Source: Calliopsis andreniformis
Lineage: Eukaryota; Arthropoda; Insecta; Hymenoptera; Andrenidae
NCBI RefSeq assembly: GCF_051401765.1
Contig: NW_027480423.1
Location: forward strand, 11,284,001-11,348,000
Length of the DNA stretch: 64,000 nucleotides
Direction of reading: 5' to 3'
The notes beneath the pieces are model-generated. The model was not told where the DNA came from, did not search any database, and saw nothing but the letters and a program-made list of their open reading frames with translations. This document shows positions 1 through 12,454 of the stretch, piece by piece; position 1 is the first letter of the stretch; each line of letters starts with the position of its first letter. The position numbers were made by a program, and so were the translations under genes.

Positions 1-498
1 ACTGTTTGCAATTATTCCTTTTATACAATGGAAAAGCTGTTGTATTTATATCGTATTTTATGCTTCTGGCGTTTACTTCTAAGGACCTAACTATTCGATC
101 TGGTGGAGCAACGCCCTAGAGTGAATCCTAGGTTGCTCGGAATGTAGAAATGACCATAACTTTCACACTGGTTACAATTATTCGTTTTATACGATGGAAA
201 CGCCGTTGTATATATATTGTACTTTATGCCTCTGGCGTTGACTTCTAAGGCCGTAGCTATTAGATGTGGTGGAGCAACGCCATAGAGTGACGCCTAGGGT
301 GCTCGGAACGTAGGAATGACCATTACTTTCACACTGGTTGCAATTATTCGTTTTATACGATGGAAGAGCTGTTGTATTTACGTCGTATTTTATGCTTCTG
401 GCGTTGACTTCTAAGGCACTAACTATTCGATCTGGTGGAGCAACGCCCTAGAGTGAAGCCTAGGTTGCCCGGAACGTAGAATTGGCCATCACTTTCAA

Positions 499-664
499 AC
501 TGGTCGAAATTATTCCTGTTATATGATGGAAACAGTGTTGTATTTTTTTTGCATTTTATGGTTCGGGCGTTGACTTCTAAGGCCCTAACTATTCAATCTG
601 TTGGAGCAGCGCCCTAGGGTGAAGCCTAGGTTGCTCGGAAAGTAGAAATGACCATAAGTTTCAT
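499..664 (+). repeat. Example of a box-broken (D-type) monomer
   Basis: The first part reads attattcctgttatatgatgg, where the box-containing monomers read attattcgttttatacgatgg. Both halves of the CENP-B-like core are changed (TTCG to TTCC, and CG to TG). D-type monomers also carry a T8 run (gtattttttttgc), atggttcggg, caatc(t/c)gttgg and ccctaggg. They nearly always follow a monomer ending in ttggccatcactttcaaa. Further examples start at 3488, 7142, 12953, 57942 and 60438, and at P monomer 7. Confidence 0.85.
608..636. other. Example of the monomer dyad (imperfect hairpin)
   Basis: Monomer bases 108-136 can fold as gcaac [gcc] ctagg, loop gtgaag, cctag gttgc: ten base pairs with a three-base bulge in monomers with the ccctaggg form. 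In monomers with ccctagag one pair is lost. In this instance the first arm reads gcagc, weakening one further pair. The 8-bp palindrome ccctaggg and the 6-bp palindrome cctagg lie inside. This is a dyad that can be drawn from sequence. Folding in vivo is not shown. Confidence 0.5.
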
Positions 665-1329
665 ACTGGTTGCAATTATTCGTTTTATACGATGGAAACA
701 CTGTTGTATTTTTATTGCATTTTATGCTTCGGGCGTTGACTTCTAAGGCCCTAACCATTCAATCTGTTGGATCAACGCCCTAGGGTGAAGCCTAACTTGC
801 TCGAAAAGTAGAAATGACCATAAGTTTCATACTGGTTGCAATTATTCGTTTTATACGATGGAAAAACTGTTGTATTTATATTGTATTTTATGCCTCTGGC
901 GTTGACTTCTAAGGCACTAACTATTCTATCTGGTGGAGCAACGCACTAGAGGGAATCCTAGGTTGCTCGGAATGTAGAAATGACCATAACTTTCACACTG
1001 GATGCAATTATTCGTTTTATACGATGGAAATGCTGTTGTATATATATCGTATTTTATGCTTCTGTCGTTTACGTCTAAGGACCTAAATATTCGATCTGGT
1101 GGAGCAACGCCCTAGAGCGAATCCTAGGTTGCTCGGAATGTAGAAATGACCATAACTTTCACACTGGTTGCAATTATTCGTTTTATACGATGTGAAACGC
1201 TGTTGTATTTATATTGTACTTTATGCCTCTGGCGTTGACTTCTAAGGCCATTGCTATTAGATGTGGTGGAGCAACGCCCTAGAGTGACGCCTAGGGTGCT
1301 CGGAACGTAGAAATGACCATTACTTTCAC

Positions 1330-2823
1330 ACTGGTTGCAATTATTCGTTTTATACGATGGAAAAGCTGTTGTATTTATATCGTATTTTATGCTTCTGGCG
1401 TTTACTTCTAAGGACCTAACTATTCGATCTGGTGGAGCAACGCCCTAGAGTGAGTCCTAGGTTGCTCGGAATGTAGAAATGACCATAACTTTCACACTGG
1501 TTGCAATTATTCGTTTTAGACGATGGAAACGCTGTTGTATTTATATTGTACTTTATGCCTCTGGCGTTGACTTCTAAGGCACTAACTATTCTATCTGGTG
1601 GAGCAACGCCCTAGACTGAAGCCTAGGTTTTCCGGAATGTAGAAATGACCATAACATTCACACTGGTTGCAATTATTCGTTTTAGACGATGGAAACGCTG
1701 TTGTATTTATATTGTACTTTATGCCTCTGGCGTTGACTTCTAAGGCACTAACTATTCTATCTGGTGGAGCAACGCCCTAGAGTGAAGCCTAGGTTTTCCG
1801 GAATGTAGAAATGACCATAACATTCACACTTGTTGCAATTATTCGTTTTATACGATGGAAACGCTGTTGTATTTGTTTTGCATTTTATGGTTCGGGCGTT
1901 GACTTCTAAGGCCCTAACTATTCAATCCGTTGGAGCAACGCCCTAGGGTGAACCCTAGGTTGCTCGGAAAGTAGAAATGACCATAAGTTTCATACTGGTT
2001 GCAATTATTTGTTTTATACGATGCAAAAACTGTTGTATTTATATTGTATTTTATGCATCTGGCGTTGACTTCTAAGGCACTAACTATTCGATCTGGTGGA
2101 GCAACGCAATAGTGTGAAGCCAAGGTTGCCCGGAACGTAGAATTGGCCATCACTTTCAAAGTGGTTGCAATTATTCCTGTTATATGATGGAAGCAGTGTT
2201 GTATTTTTTTTGTATTTTATGGTTCGGGCGTTGACTTCTAAGGCCCTAGCTATTCAATCTGTTGGAGCAGCGCCCTAGCGTGAAGCCTAGGTTGCTCGGA
2301 AAGTAGAAATGACCATAAGTTTCATACTGGTTGCAGTTATCCGTTTTATACGATGGAAAAGCTGTTGTATTTATATTGTATTTTATGCTTCTGGCGTTGA
2401 CTTCTAAGGACCTAACTATTCGATCTGGTGGAGCAACGCACTAGAGTGAATCCTAGGTTGCTCGGAATGTAGAAATGACCATAACTTTCACACTGGTTGC
2501 AATTATTCGTTTTAGACGATGGAAACGCTGTTGTATTTATATTGTACTTTATGCCTCTGGCGTTGACTTCTAAGGCACTAACTATTCTATCTGGTGGAGC
2601 AACGCCCTATGGTGAAGCCTAGCTTGCACGGAAAGTGGAAATGACCATAAGTTTCATACTGGTTGCAATTATTCGTTTTATACGATCGAAACACTGTTGT
2701 ATTTTTATTGCATTTTATGGTTCGGGCGTTGACTTCTAAGGCCCTAACCATTCAATCTGTTGGAGCAACGCCCTTGGGTGGTGCCTAACTTGCTCGGAAA
2801 GTAGAAATGACCATAAGTTTCAT
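1330..2823 (+). repeat. Nine-monomer relative of HOR module P
   Basis: Nine monomers (1494 bp) follow the order of the 10-monomer module P, but P monomers 3 and 4 are absent and monomer 2 occurs twice in a row (1496-1661 and 1662-1827). These two differ at one visible base (gactga versus gagtga) and share ttttccgg where later P copies have tttttcgg. Monomers 5 to 10 of P then follow at 1828, 1994, 2160, 2326, 2492 and 2658. The arrangement implies loss of about two monomers and gain of one compared with full P. Confidence 0.85.
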
Positions 2824-5800
2824 ACTGGTTGCAAGTATTCGTTTTATACGATGGACAAACTGTTGTATTTATATTGTATTTTATGCTTCTGGCGTTTACT
2901 TCTAAGGACCTAACTATTCGATCTGGTGGAGCAACGCCCTAGAGTGAATCCTAGGTTGCTCGGAATGTAGAAATGACCATAACTTTCACACTGGTTGCAA
3001 TTATTCGTTTTATACGATGGAAACGCTGTTGTATATATATTGTACTTTATGCCTCTGGCGTTGACTTCTAAGGCCGTAGCTATTAGATGTGGTGGAGCAA
3101 CGCCCTAGAGTGACGCCTAGGGTGCTCGGAACGTAGGAATGACCATTACTTTCACACTGGTTGCAATTATTCGTTTTATACGATGGAAGAGCTGTTGTAT
3201 TTACATCGTATTTTATGCTTCTGGCGTTGACTTCTAAGGCACTAACTATTCGACCTGGTCGAGCAACGCCCTAGAGTGACGCCTAGGGTGCTCGGAACGT
3301 AGGAATGACCATTACTTTCACACTGGTTGCAATTATTCGTTTTATACGATGGAAGAGCTGTTGTATTTACATCGTATTTTATGCTTCTGGGGTTGACTTC
3401 TAAGGCACTAACTATTCGATCTGGTGGAGCAACGCCCTAGAGTGAAGCCTAGGTTGCCCGGAACGTAGAATTGGCCATCACTTTCAAACTGGTCGAAATT
3501 ATTCCTGTTATATGATGGAAACAGTGTTGTATTTTTTTTGCATTTTATGGTTCGGGCGTTGACTTCTAAGGCCCTAACTATTCAATCTGTTGGAGCAGCG
3601 CCCTAGGGTGAAGCCTAGGTTGCTCGGAAAGTAGAAATGACCATAAGTTTCATACTGGTTGCAATTATTCGTTTTATACGATGGAAATGCTGTTGTATTT
3701 ATATCGTATTTTATGCTTCTGTCGTTTACTTCTAAGGACCTAACTATTCGATCTGGTGGAGCAACGCCCTAGAGTGAATCCTAGGTTGCTCGGAATGTAG
3801 AAATGACCATAACTTTCACACTGGTTGCAATTATTCGTTTTATATCATGGAAACGCTGTTGTATTTATATTGTACTTTATGCCTCTGGCGTTGACTTCTA
3901 AGGCCATAGCTATTAGATGTGGTGGAGCAACGCCCTAGAGTGACGCCTAGGGTGCTCGGAACGTAGCAATGACCATTACTTTCACACTGGTTGCAATTAT
4001 TCGTTTTATACGATGGAAAAGCTGTTGTATTTATATCGTATTTTATGCTTCTGGCGTTTACTTCTAAGGACCTAACTATTCGATCTGGTGGAGCAACGCC
4101 CTAGAGTGAATCCTAGGTTGCTCGGAATATAGAAATGACCATAACTTTCACACTGGTTGCAATTATTCGTTTTAGACGATGGAAACGCTGTTGTATTTAT
4201 GTTGTACTTTATGCCTCTGGCGTTGACTTCTAAGGCACTAACTCTTCTATCTGGTGGAGCAACGCCCTATGGTGAATCCTAGCTTGCTCGGAAAGTAGAA
4301 ATGACCATAAGTTTCATACTGGTTGCAATTATTCGTTTTATACGATGGAAACACTGTTGTATTTTTATTGCATTTTATGCTTCGGGCGTTGACTTCTAAG
4401 GCCCTAACCATTCAATCTGTTGGAGCAACGCCCTAGGGTGAAGCCTAACTTGCTCGAAAAGTAGAAATGACCATAAGTTTCATACTGGTTGCAATTATTC
4501 GTTTTATACGATGGAAAGACTGTTGTATTTATATTGTATTTTATGCCTCTGGCGTTGACTTCTAAGGCACTAACTATTCTATCTGGTGGAGCAACGCACT
4601 AGAGGGAATCCTAGGTTGCTCGGAATGTAGAAATGACCATAACTTTCACACTGGTTGCAATTATTCGTTTTATACGATGTGAAACGCTGTTGTATTTATA
4701 TTGTACTTTATGCCTCTGGCGTTGACTTCTAAGGCCATTGCTATTAGATGTGGTGGAGCAACGCCCTAGAGTGACGCCTAAGGTGCTCGGAACGTAGAAA
4801 TGACCATTACTTTCACACTGGTTGCAATTATTCGTTTTATACGATGGAAAAGCTGTTGTATTTACATCGTATTTTATGCTTCTGGCGTTTACTTCTAAGG
4901 ACCTAACTATTCGATCTGGTGGAGCAACGCCCTAGAGTGAATCCTAGGTTGCTCGGAATGTAGAAATGACCATAACTTTCACACTGGTTGCAATTATTCG
5001 TTTTAGACGATGGAAACGCTGTTGTATTTATATTGTACTTTATGCCTCTGGCGTTGACTTCTAAGGCACTAACTATTCTATCTGGTGGAGCAACGCCCTA
5101 GAGTGAAGCCTAGGTTTTTCGGAATGTAGAAATGACCATAACATTCACACTTGTTGCAATTATTCGTTTTATACGATGGAAACGCTGTTGTATTTATATT
5201 GTACTTTATGCCTCTGGCGTTGACTTCTAAGGCACTAACTATTCTATCTGGTGGATCAACGCCCTATGGTGAATCCTAGCTTGCTCGGAAAGTAGAAATG
5301 ACCATAAGTTTCATACTGTTTGCAATTATTCGTTTTATACGATGGAAACACTGTTGTATTTTTATTGCATTTTATGCTTCGGGCGTTGACTTCTAAGGCC
5401 CTAACCATTCAATCTGTTGGAGCAACGCCCTAGGGTGAAGCCTAACTTGCTCGAAAAGTAGAAATGACCATAAGTTTCATACTGGTTGCAATTATTCGTT
5501 TTATACGATGGAAAAACTGTTGTATTTATATTGTATTTTATGCCTCTGGCGTTGACTTCTAAGGCACTAACTATTCTATCTGGTGGAGCAACGCACTAGA
5601 GGGAATCCTAGGTTGCTCGAAATGTAGAAATGACCATAACTTTCACACTGGATGCAATTATTCGTTTTATACGATGGAAATGCTGTTGTATATATATCGT
5701 ATTTTATGCTTCTGTCGTTTACGTCTAAGGACCTAAATATTCGATCTGGTGGAGCAACGCCCTAGAGTGAATCCTAGGTTGCTCGGAATGTAGAAATGAC

Positions 5801-6477
5801 CATAACTTTCACACTGGTTGCAATTATTCGTTTTATACGATGTGAAACGCTGTTGTATTTATATTGTACTTTATGCCACTGGCGTTGACTTCTAAGGCCA
5901 TTGCTATTAGATGTGGTGGAGCAACGCCCTAGAGTGACGCCTAGGGTGCTCGGAACGTAGAAATGACCATTACTTTCACACTGGTTGCAATTATTCGTTT
6001 TATACGATGGAAAAGCTGTTGTATTTATATCGTATTTTATGCTTCTGGCGTTTACTTCTAAGGACCTAACTATTCGATCTGGTGGAGCAACGCCCTAGAG
6101 TGAATCCTAGGTTGCTCGGAATGTAGAAATGACCATAACTTTCACACTGGTTGCAATTATTCGTTTTAGACGATGGAAACGCTGTTGTATTTATATTGTA
6201 CTTTATGCCTCTGGCGTTGACTTCTAAGGCACTAACTATTCTATCTGGTGGAGCAACGCCCTAGAGTGAAGCCTAGGTTTTTCGGAATGTAGAAATGACC
6301 ATAACATTCACACTTGTTGCAATTATTCGTTTTATACGATGGAAACACTGTTGCATTTTTTTTGTATTTTATGGTTCGGTCGTAGACTTCTAAGGCCCTA
6401 ACTATTCAATATGTTGGAGCAACGCCCTAGGGTGAAGCCTAGGCTGCTCGGAAAGTAGAAATGACAATAAGTTTCAT
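2824..6477 (+). repeat. HOR block Q, copy 1 (22 monomers, 3654 bp)
   Basis: Twenty-two monomers, two of them 167 bases long because of an extra t in cgatgtgaaac (monomers at 4650 and 5813). The first monomer carries the rare 'gcaagtattcg' variant, which reappears at the start of the second copy at 6478. This fixes the offset at 3654 bp. Other marks shared by both copies are the two adjacent 'gaagagctg' monomers, the box-broken 'acagtg' monomer (3488), a 'tatatcatgg' monomer (3820), and a 'ctcttctatc' monomer (4152). The last three monomers (5980, 6146, 6312) are the same types as monomers 1 to 3 of module P. Confidence 0.9.
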
Positions 6478-9400
6478 ACTGGTTGCAAGTATTCGCTTTA
6501 TACGATGGACAAACTGTTGTATTTATATTGTATTTTATGATTCTGGCGTTTACTTCTAAGGACCTAACTATTCGATCTGGTGGAGCAACGCCCTAGAGTG
6601 AATCCTAGGTTGCTCGGAATGTAGAAATGACCATAACTTTCACACTGGTTGCAATTATTCGTTTTATACGATGGAAACGCTGTTGTATATATATTGTACT
6701 TTATGCCTCTGGCGTTGACTTCTAAGGCCGTAGCTATTAGATGTGGTGGAGCAACGCCCTAGAGTGACGCCTAGGGTGCTCGGAACGTAGGAATGACCAT
6801 TACTTTCACACTGGTTGCAATTATTCGTTTTATACGATGGAAGAGCTGTTGTATTTACATCGTATTTTATGCTTCTGGCGTTGACTTCTAAGGCACTAAC
6901 TATTCGATCTGGTCGAGCAACGCCCTAGAGTGACGCCTAGGGTGCTCGGAACGTAGGAATGACCATTACTTTCACACTGGTTGCAATTATTCGTTTTATA
7001 CGATGGAAGAGCTGTTGTATTTACATCGTATTTTATGCTTCTGGCGTTGACTTCTAAGGCACTAACTATTCGATCTGGTGGAGCAACGCCCTAGAGTGAA
7101 GCCTAGGTTGCCCGGAACGTAGAATTGGCCATCACTTTCAAACTGGTCGAAATTATTCCTGTTATATGATGGAAACAGTGTTGTATTTTTTTTGCATTTT
7201 ATGGTTCGGGCGTTGACTTCTAAGGCCCTAACTATTCAATCTGTTGGAGCAGCGCCCTAGGGTGAAGCCTAGGTTGCTCGGAAAGTAGAAATGACCATAA
7301 GTTTCATACTGGTTGCAATTATTCGTTTTATACGATGGAAATGCTGTTGTATTTATATCGTATTTTATGCTTCTGTCGTTTACTTCTAAGGACCTAACTA
7401 TTCGATCTGGTGGAGCAACGCCCTAGAGTGAATCCTAGGTTGCTCGGAATGTAGAAATGACCATAACTTTCACACTGGTTGCAATTATTCGTTTTATATC
7501 ATGGAAACGCTGTTGTATTTATATTGTACTTTATGCCTCTGGCGTTGACTTCTAAGGCCATAGCTATTAGATGTGGTGGAGCAACGCCCTAGAGTGACGC
7601 CTAGGGTGCTCGGAACGTAGCAATGACCATTACTTTCACACTGGTTGCAATTATTCGTTTTATACGATGGAAAAGCTGTTGTATTTATATCGTATTTTAT
7701 GCTTCTGGCGTTTACTTCTAAGGACCTAACTATTCGATCTGGTGGAGCAACGCCCTAGAGTGAATCCTAGGTTGCTCGGAATATAGAAATGACCATAACT
7801 TTCACACTGGTTGCAATTATTCGTTTTAGACGATGGAAACGCTGTTGTATTTATGTTGTACTTTATTCCTCTGGCGTTGACTTCTAAGGCACTAACTCTT
7901 CTATCTGGTGGAGCAACGCCCTATGGTGAATCCTAGCTTGCTCGGAAAGTAGAAATGACCATAAGTTTCATACTGGTTGCAATTATTCGTTTTATACGAT
8001 GGAAACACTGTTGTATTTTTATTGCATTTTATGCTTCGGGCGTTGACTTCTAAGGCCCTAACCATTCAATCTGTTGGAGCAACGCCCTAGGGTGAAGCCT
8101 AACTTGCTCGAAAAGTAGAAATGACCATAAGTTTCATACTGGTTGCAATTATTCGTTTTATACGATGGAAAGACTGTTGTATTTATATTGTATTTTATGC
8201 CTCTGGCGTTGACTTCTAAGGCACTAACTATTCTATCTGGTGGAGCAACGCACTAGAGTGAATTCTAGGTTGCTCGGAATGTAGAAATGACCATAACTTT
8301 CACACTGGATGCAATTATTCGTTTTATACGATGGAAATGCTGTTGTATTTATATCGTATTTTATGCTTCTGTCGTTTACGTCTAAGGACCTAAATATTCG
8401 ATCTGGTGGAGCAACGCGCTACAGTGAATCCTAGGTTGCTCGGAATGTAGAAATGACCATAACTTTCACACTGGTTGCAATTATTCGTTTTATACGATGT
8501 GAAACGCTGTTGTATTTATATTGTACTTTATGCCTCTGGCGTTGACTCCTAAGGCCATTGCTATTAGATGTGGTGGAGCAACGCCCTAGAGTGACGCCTA
8601 AGGTGCTCGGAACGTAGAAATGACCATTACTTTCACACTGGTTGCAATTATTCGTTTTATACGATGGAAAAGCTGTTGTATTTACATCGTATTTTATGCT
8701 TCTGGCGTTTACTTCTAAGGACCTAACTATTCGATCTGGTGGAGCAACGCCCTAGAGTGAATCCTAGGTTGCTCGGCATGTAGAAATGACCATAACTTTC
8801 ACACTGGTTGCAATTATTCGTTTTAGACGATGGAAACGCTGTTGTATTTATATTGTACTTTATGCCTCTGGCGTTGACTTCTAAGGCACTAACTATTCTA
8901 TCTGGTGGAGCAACGCCCTAGAGTGAAGCCTAGGTTTTTCGGAATGTAGAAATGACCATAACATTCACACTTGTTGCAATTATTCGTTTTATACGATGGA
9001 AACGCTGTTGTATTTATATTGTACTTTATGCCTCTGGCGTTGACTTCTAAGGCACTAACTATTCTATCTGGTGGAGCAACGCCCTATGGTGAATCCTAGC
9101 TTGCTCGGAAAGTAGAAATGACCATAAGTTTCATACTGTTTGCAATTATTCGTTTTATACGATGGAAACACTGTTGTATTTTTATTGCATTTTATGCTTC
9201 GGGCGTTGACTTCTAAGGCCCTAACCATTCAATCTGTTGGAGCAACGCCCTAGGGTGAAGCCTAACTTGCTCGAAAAGTAGAAATGACCATAAGTTTCAT
9301 ACTGGTTGCAATTATTCGTTTTATACGATGGAAAAACTGTTGTATTTATATTGTATTTTATGCCTCTGGCGTTGACTTCTAAGGCCCTAACTATTCTATC

Positions 9401-10297
9401 TGGTGGAGCAACGCACTAGAGGGAATCCTAGGTTGCTCGAAATGTTGAAATGACCATAACTTTCACACTGGATGCAATTATTCGTTTTATACGATGGAAA
9501 TGCTGTTGTATATATATCGTATTTTATGCTTCTGTCGTTTACGTCTAAGGACCTAAATATTCGATCTGGTGGAGCAACGCCCTAGAGTGAATCCTAGGTT
9601 GCTCGGAATGTAGAAATGACCATAACTTTCACACTGGTTGCAATTATTCGTTTTATACGATGTGAAACGCTGTTGTATTTATATTGTACTTTATGCCACT
9701 GGCGTTGACTTCTAAGGCCATTGCTATTAGATGTGGTGGAGCAACGCCCTAGAGTGACGCCTAGGGTGCTCGGAACGTAGAAATGACCATTACTTTCACA
9801 CTGGTTGCAATTATTCGTTTTATACGATGGAAAAGCTGTTGTATTTATATCGTATTTTATGCTTCTGGCGTTTACTTCTAAGGACCTAACTATTCGATCT
9901 GGTGGAGCAACGCCCTAGAGTGAATCCTAGGTTGCTCGGAATGTAGAAATGACCATAACTTTCACACTGGTTGCAATTATTCGTTTTAGACGATGGAAAC
10001 GCTGTTGTATTTATATTGTACTTTATGCCTCTGGCGTTGACTTCTAAGGCACTAACTACTCTATCTGGTGGAGCAACGCCCTAGAGTGAAGCCTAGGTTT
10101 TTCGGAATGTAGAAATGACCATAACATTCACACTTGTTGCAATTATTCGTTTTATACGATGGAAACACTGTTGCATTTTTTTTGTATTTTATGGTTCGGT
10201 CGTAGACTTCTAAGGCCCTAACTATTCAATATGTTGGAGCAACGCCCTAGGGTGAAGCCTAGGCTGCTCGGAAAGTAGAAATGACAATAAGTTTCAT
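6478..10297 (+). repeat. HOR block Q, copy 2 (23 monomers, 3820 bp)
   Basis: It follows copy 1 directly and keeps the same order of monomer types, but contains one additional monomer at 8304-8469. Downstream of that point the offset to copy 1 grows from 3654 to 3820 bp. The two copies differ at scattered bases: cgacctgg (copy 1) versus cgatctgg, tatgcctc versus tattcctc, and agggaatcct versus agtgaattct. They are therefore less alike than the two R blocks. The 'gcaagtattcg' start variant is shared, with cgcttta here in place of cgtttta. Confidence 0.9.
8304..8469 (+). repeat. Extra monomer inserted in Q copy 2
   Basis: This single monomer has the marks actggatgc, gaaatgctg, tcgtttacgtc and cctaaatattcg. 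These are otherwise seen in the Q monomer that precedes the second 167-base monomer (5647 in copy 1, 9467 in copy 2). In copy 1 the corresponding place goes straight from the 'gaaagactg' monomer (4484) to the 167-base monomer (4650). It also carries a private cgcgctacag in the dyad region. The simplest reading is transfer of one whole monomer from elsewhere in the same block by out-of-register exchange. Confidence 0.8.
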
Positions 10298-11459
10298 ACT
10301 GGTTGCAATTATTCGTTTTATACGTTGGAAAAGCTGTTGTATTTATATTGTATTTTATGCTTCTGGTTTTGACTTCTAAGGCACTAACTATTCGATCTGG
10401 TGGAGCAACGCCCTAGAGTGAAGCCTAGGTTTTTCGGAATGTAGAAATGACCATAACATTCACACTTGTTGCAATTATTCGTTTTATACGATGGAAACGC
10501 TGTTGTATTTGTTTTGCATTTTATGGTTCGGGCGTTTACTTCTAAGGCCCTAACTATTCAATCCGTTGGAGCAACGCCCTAGGGTGAACCCTAGGTTGCT
10601 CGGAAAGTAGAAATGACCATAAGTTTCATACTGGTTGCAATTATTTGTTTTATACGATGGAAAAACTGTTGTATTTATATTGTATTTTATGCATCTGGCG
10701 TTGACTTCTAAGGCACTAACTATTCGATCTGGTGGAGCAACGCAATAGTGTGAAGCCAAGGTTGCCCGGAACGTAGAATTGGCCATCACTTTCGAAGTGG
10801 TTGCAATTATTCCTGTTATATGATGGAAGCAGTGTTGTATTTTTTTTGTATTTTATGGTTCGGGCGTTGACTTCTAAGGCCCTAGCTATTCAATCTGTTG
10901 GAGCAGCGCCCTAGGGTGAAGCCTAGGTTGCTCGGAAAGTAGAAATGACCATAAGTTTCATACTGGTTGCAGTTATCCGTTTTATACGATGGAAAAGCTG
11001 TTGTATTTATATTGTATTTTATGCTTCTGGCGTTGACTTCTAAGGACCTAACTATTCGATCTGGTGGAGCAACGCACTAGAGTGAATCCTAGGTTGCTCG
11101 GAATGTAGAAATGACCATAACTTTCACACTGGTTGCAATTATTCGTTTTAGACGATGGAAACGCTGTTGTATTTATATTGTACTTTATGCCTCTGGCGTT
11201 GACTTCTAAGGCACTAACTATTCTATCTGGTGGAGCAACGCCCTATGGTGAAGCCTAGCTTGCTCGGAAAGTAGAAATGACCATAAGTTTCATACTGGTT
11301 GCAATTATTCGTTTTATACGATCGAAACACTGTTGTATTTTTATTGCATTTTATGGTTCGGGCGTTGACTTCTAAGGCCCTAACCATTCAATCTGTTGGA
11401 GCAACGCCCTTGGGTGAAGCCTAACTTGCTCGGAAAGTAGAAATGACCATAAGTTTCAT
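9800..11459 (+). repeat. HOR module P, full 10-monomer copy (overlaps end of Q copy 2)
   Basis: This copy is exactly 1660 bp. P monomers in order carry these marks. 1: aaagctg with tttacttctaaggacc. 2: ttagacgatgg with tttttcgg. 3: gcattttttttg with cgtagac. 4: tacgttgg with ctggttttgac. 5: tttgttttgc with gtgaaccc. 6: ttatttgtttt with aatagtgtg. 7: tatatgatggaagcag. 8: cagttatccg. 9: ttagacg with cctatggtg. 10: tacgatcgaaac with ccttgg. Monomers 1 to 3 are also the last three of Q copy 2, so the named blocks overlap. Confidence 0.9.
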
Positions 11460-12454
11460 ACTGGTTGCAATTATTCGTTTTATACGATGGACAAACTGTT
11501 GTATTTATATTGTATTTTATGCTTCTGGCGTTTACTTCTAAGGACCTAACTATTCGATCTGGTGGAGCAACGCCCTAGAGTGAATCCTAGGTTGCTCGGA
11601 ATGTAGAAATGACCATAACTTTCACACTGGTTGCAATTACTCGTTTTATACGATGGAAACGCTGTTGTATATGTATTGTACTTTATGCCTCTGGCGTTGA
11701 CTTCTAAGGCCGTAGCTATTAGATGTGGTGGAGCAACGCCCTAGAGTGACGCCTAGGGTGCTCGGAACGTAGGAATGACCATTACTTTCACACTGGTTGC
11801 AATTATTCGTTTTATACGATGGAAGAGCTGTTGTATTTACATCGTATTTTATGCTTCTGGCGTTGACTTCTAAGGCACTAACTATTCGATCTGGTGGAGC
11901 AACGCCCTAGAGTGAATCCTAGGTTGCTCGGAATGTAGAAATGACCATAACTTTCACACTGGTTGCAATTATTCGTTTTATACGATGGAAACGCTGTTGT
12001 ATTTATATTGTACTTTATGCCTCTGGCGTTGACTTCTAAGGCCGTAGCTATTAGATGTGGTGGAGCAACGCCATAGAGTGACGCCTAGGGTGCTCGGAAC
12101 GTTGAATGACAAGTACCTTCACACTGGTTGCAATTATTCGTTTTATACGATGGAAAAGCTGTTGTATTTATATCGTATTTTATGCTTCTGGCGTTGACTT
12201 CTAAGGCACTAACTATTCGATCTCGTGGAGCAACGCCCTAGAGTGAAGCCTAGGTTGCCCGGAACGTACAATTGGCCATCACTTTCAAACTGGTCGAAAT
12301 TATTCCTGTTATATGATGGAAACACTGTTGTACTTTTTTTGTATTTTATGGTTCGGTCGTAGACTTCTAAGGCTCTAACTATTCAACATGTTGGAGCAAC
12401 GCCCTAGGGTGAAGCCTAGGTTGCTCGGAAAGTAGAAATGACCATAAGTTTCAT
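11460..12454 (+). repeat. Six monomers linking P to a third, shortened Q
   Basis: Six monomers totalling 995 bp, one of them 165 bases long (the monomer starting near 11970) with the altered segment aacgttgaatgacaagtacc near its end. The following monomer has the private marks gatctcgtgg and cggaacgtacaattgg. The next is a box-broken D-type monomer with cggtcgtagac and aacatgttgg. The same run of types reappears inside R (22911-23408 and 31045-31542). Confidence 0.85.

Larger units (their letters stand above)
1..1329 (+). repeat. Lead-in of eight mixed-subfamily monomers
   Basis: Monomers start at 1, 167, 333, 499, 665, 831, 997 and 1163. Their order of subfamilies resembles parts of block Q: a 'gtttacttctaaggacc' type, a 'gtagctattagatgtgg' type, a 'gaagagctg' type, a box-broken 'tatatgatggaaacagtg' type (499), a 'cattcaatctgttgg' type (665), an 'agagggaatcct' type (831), a 'ggatgcaatta' type (997), and the 167-base 'cgatgtgaaac' type (1163). 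The monomer at 167 carries gccatagag where most carry gccctagag. The window starts mid-array, so the left limit is artificial. Confidence 0.9.

Noticed and set aside
700..800. Telomere-like ccctaac or ccctaacc in many monomers
   Set aside because: Only one copy per monomer and never in tandem. It is part of the aaggccctaac landmark and not a telomeric repeat.
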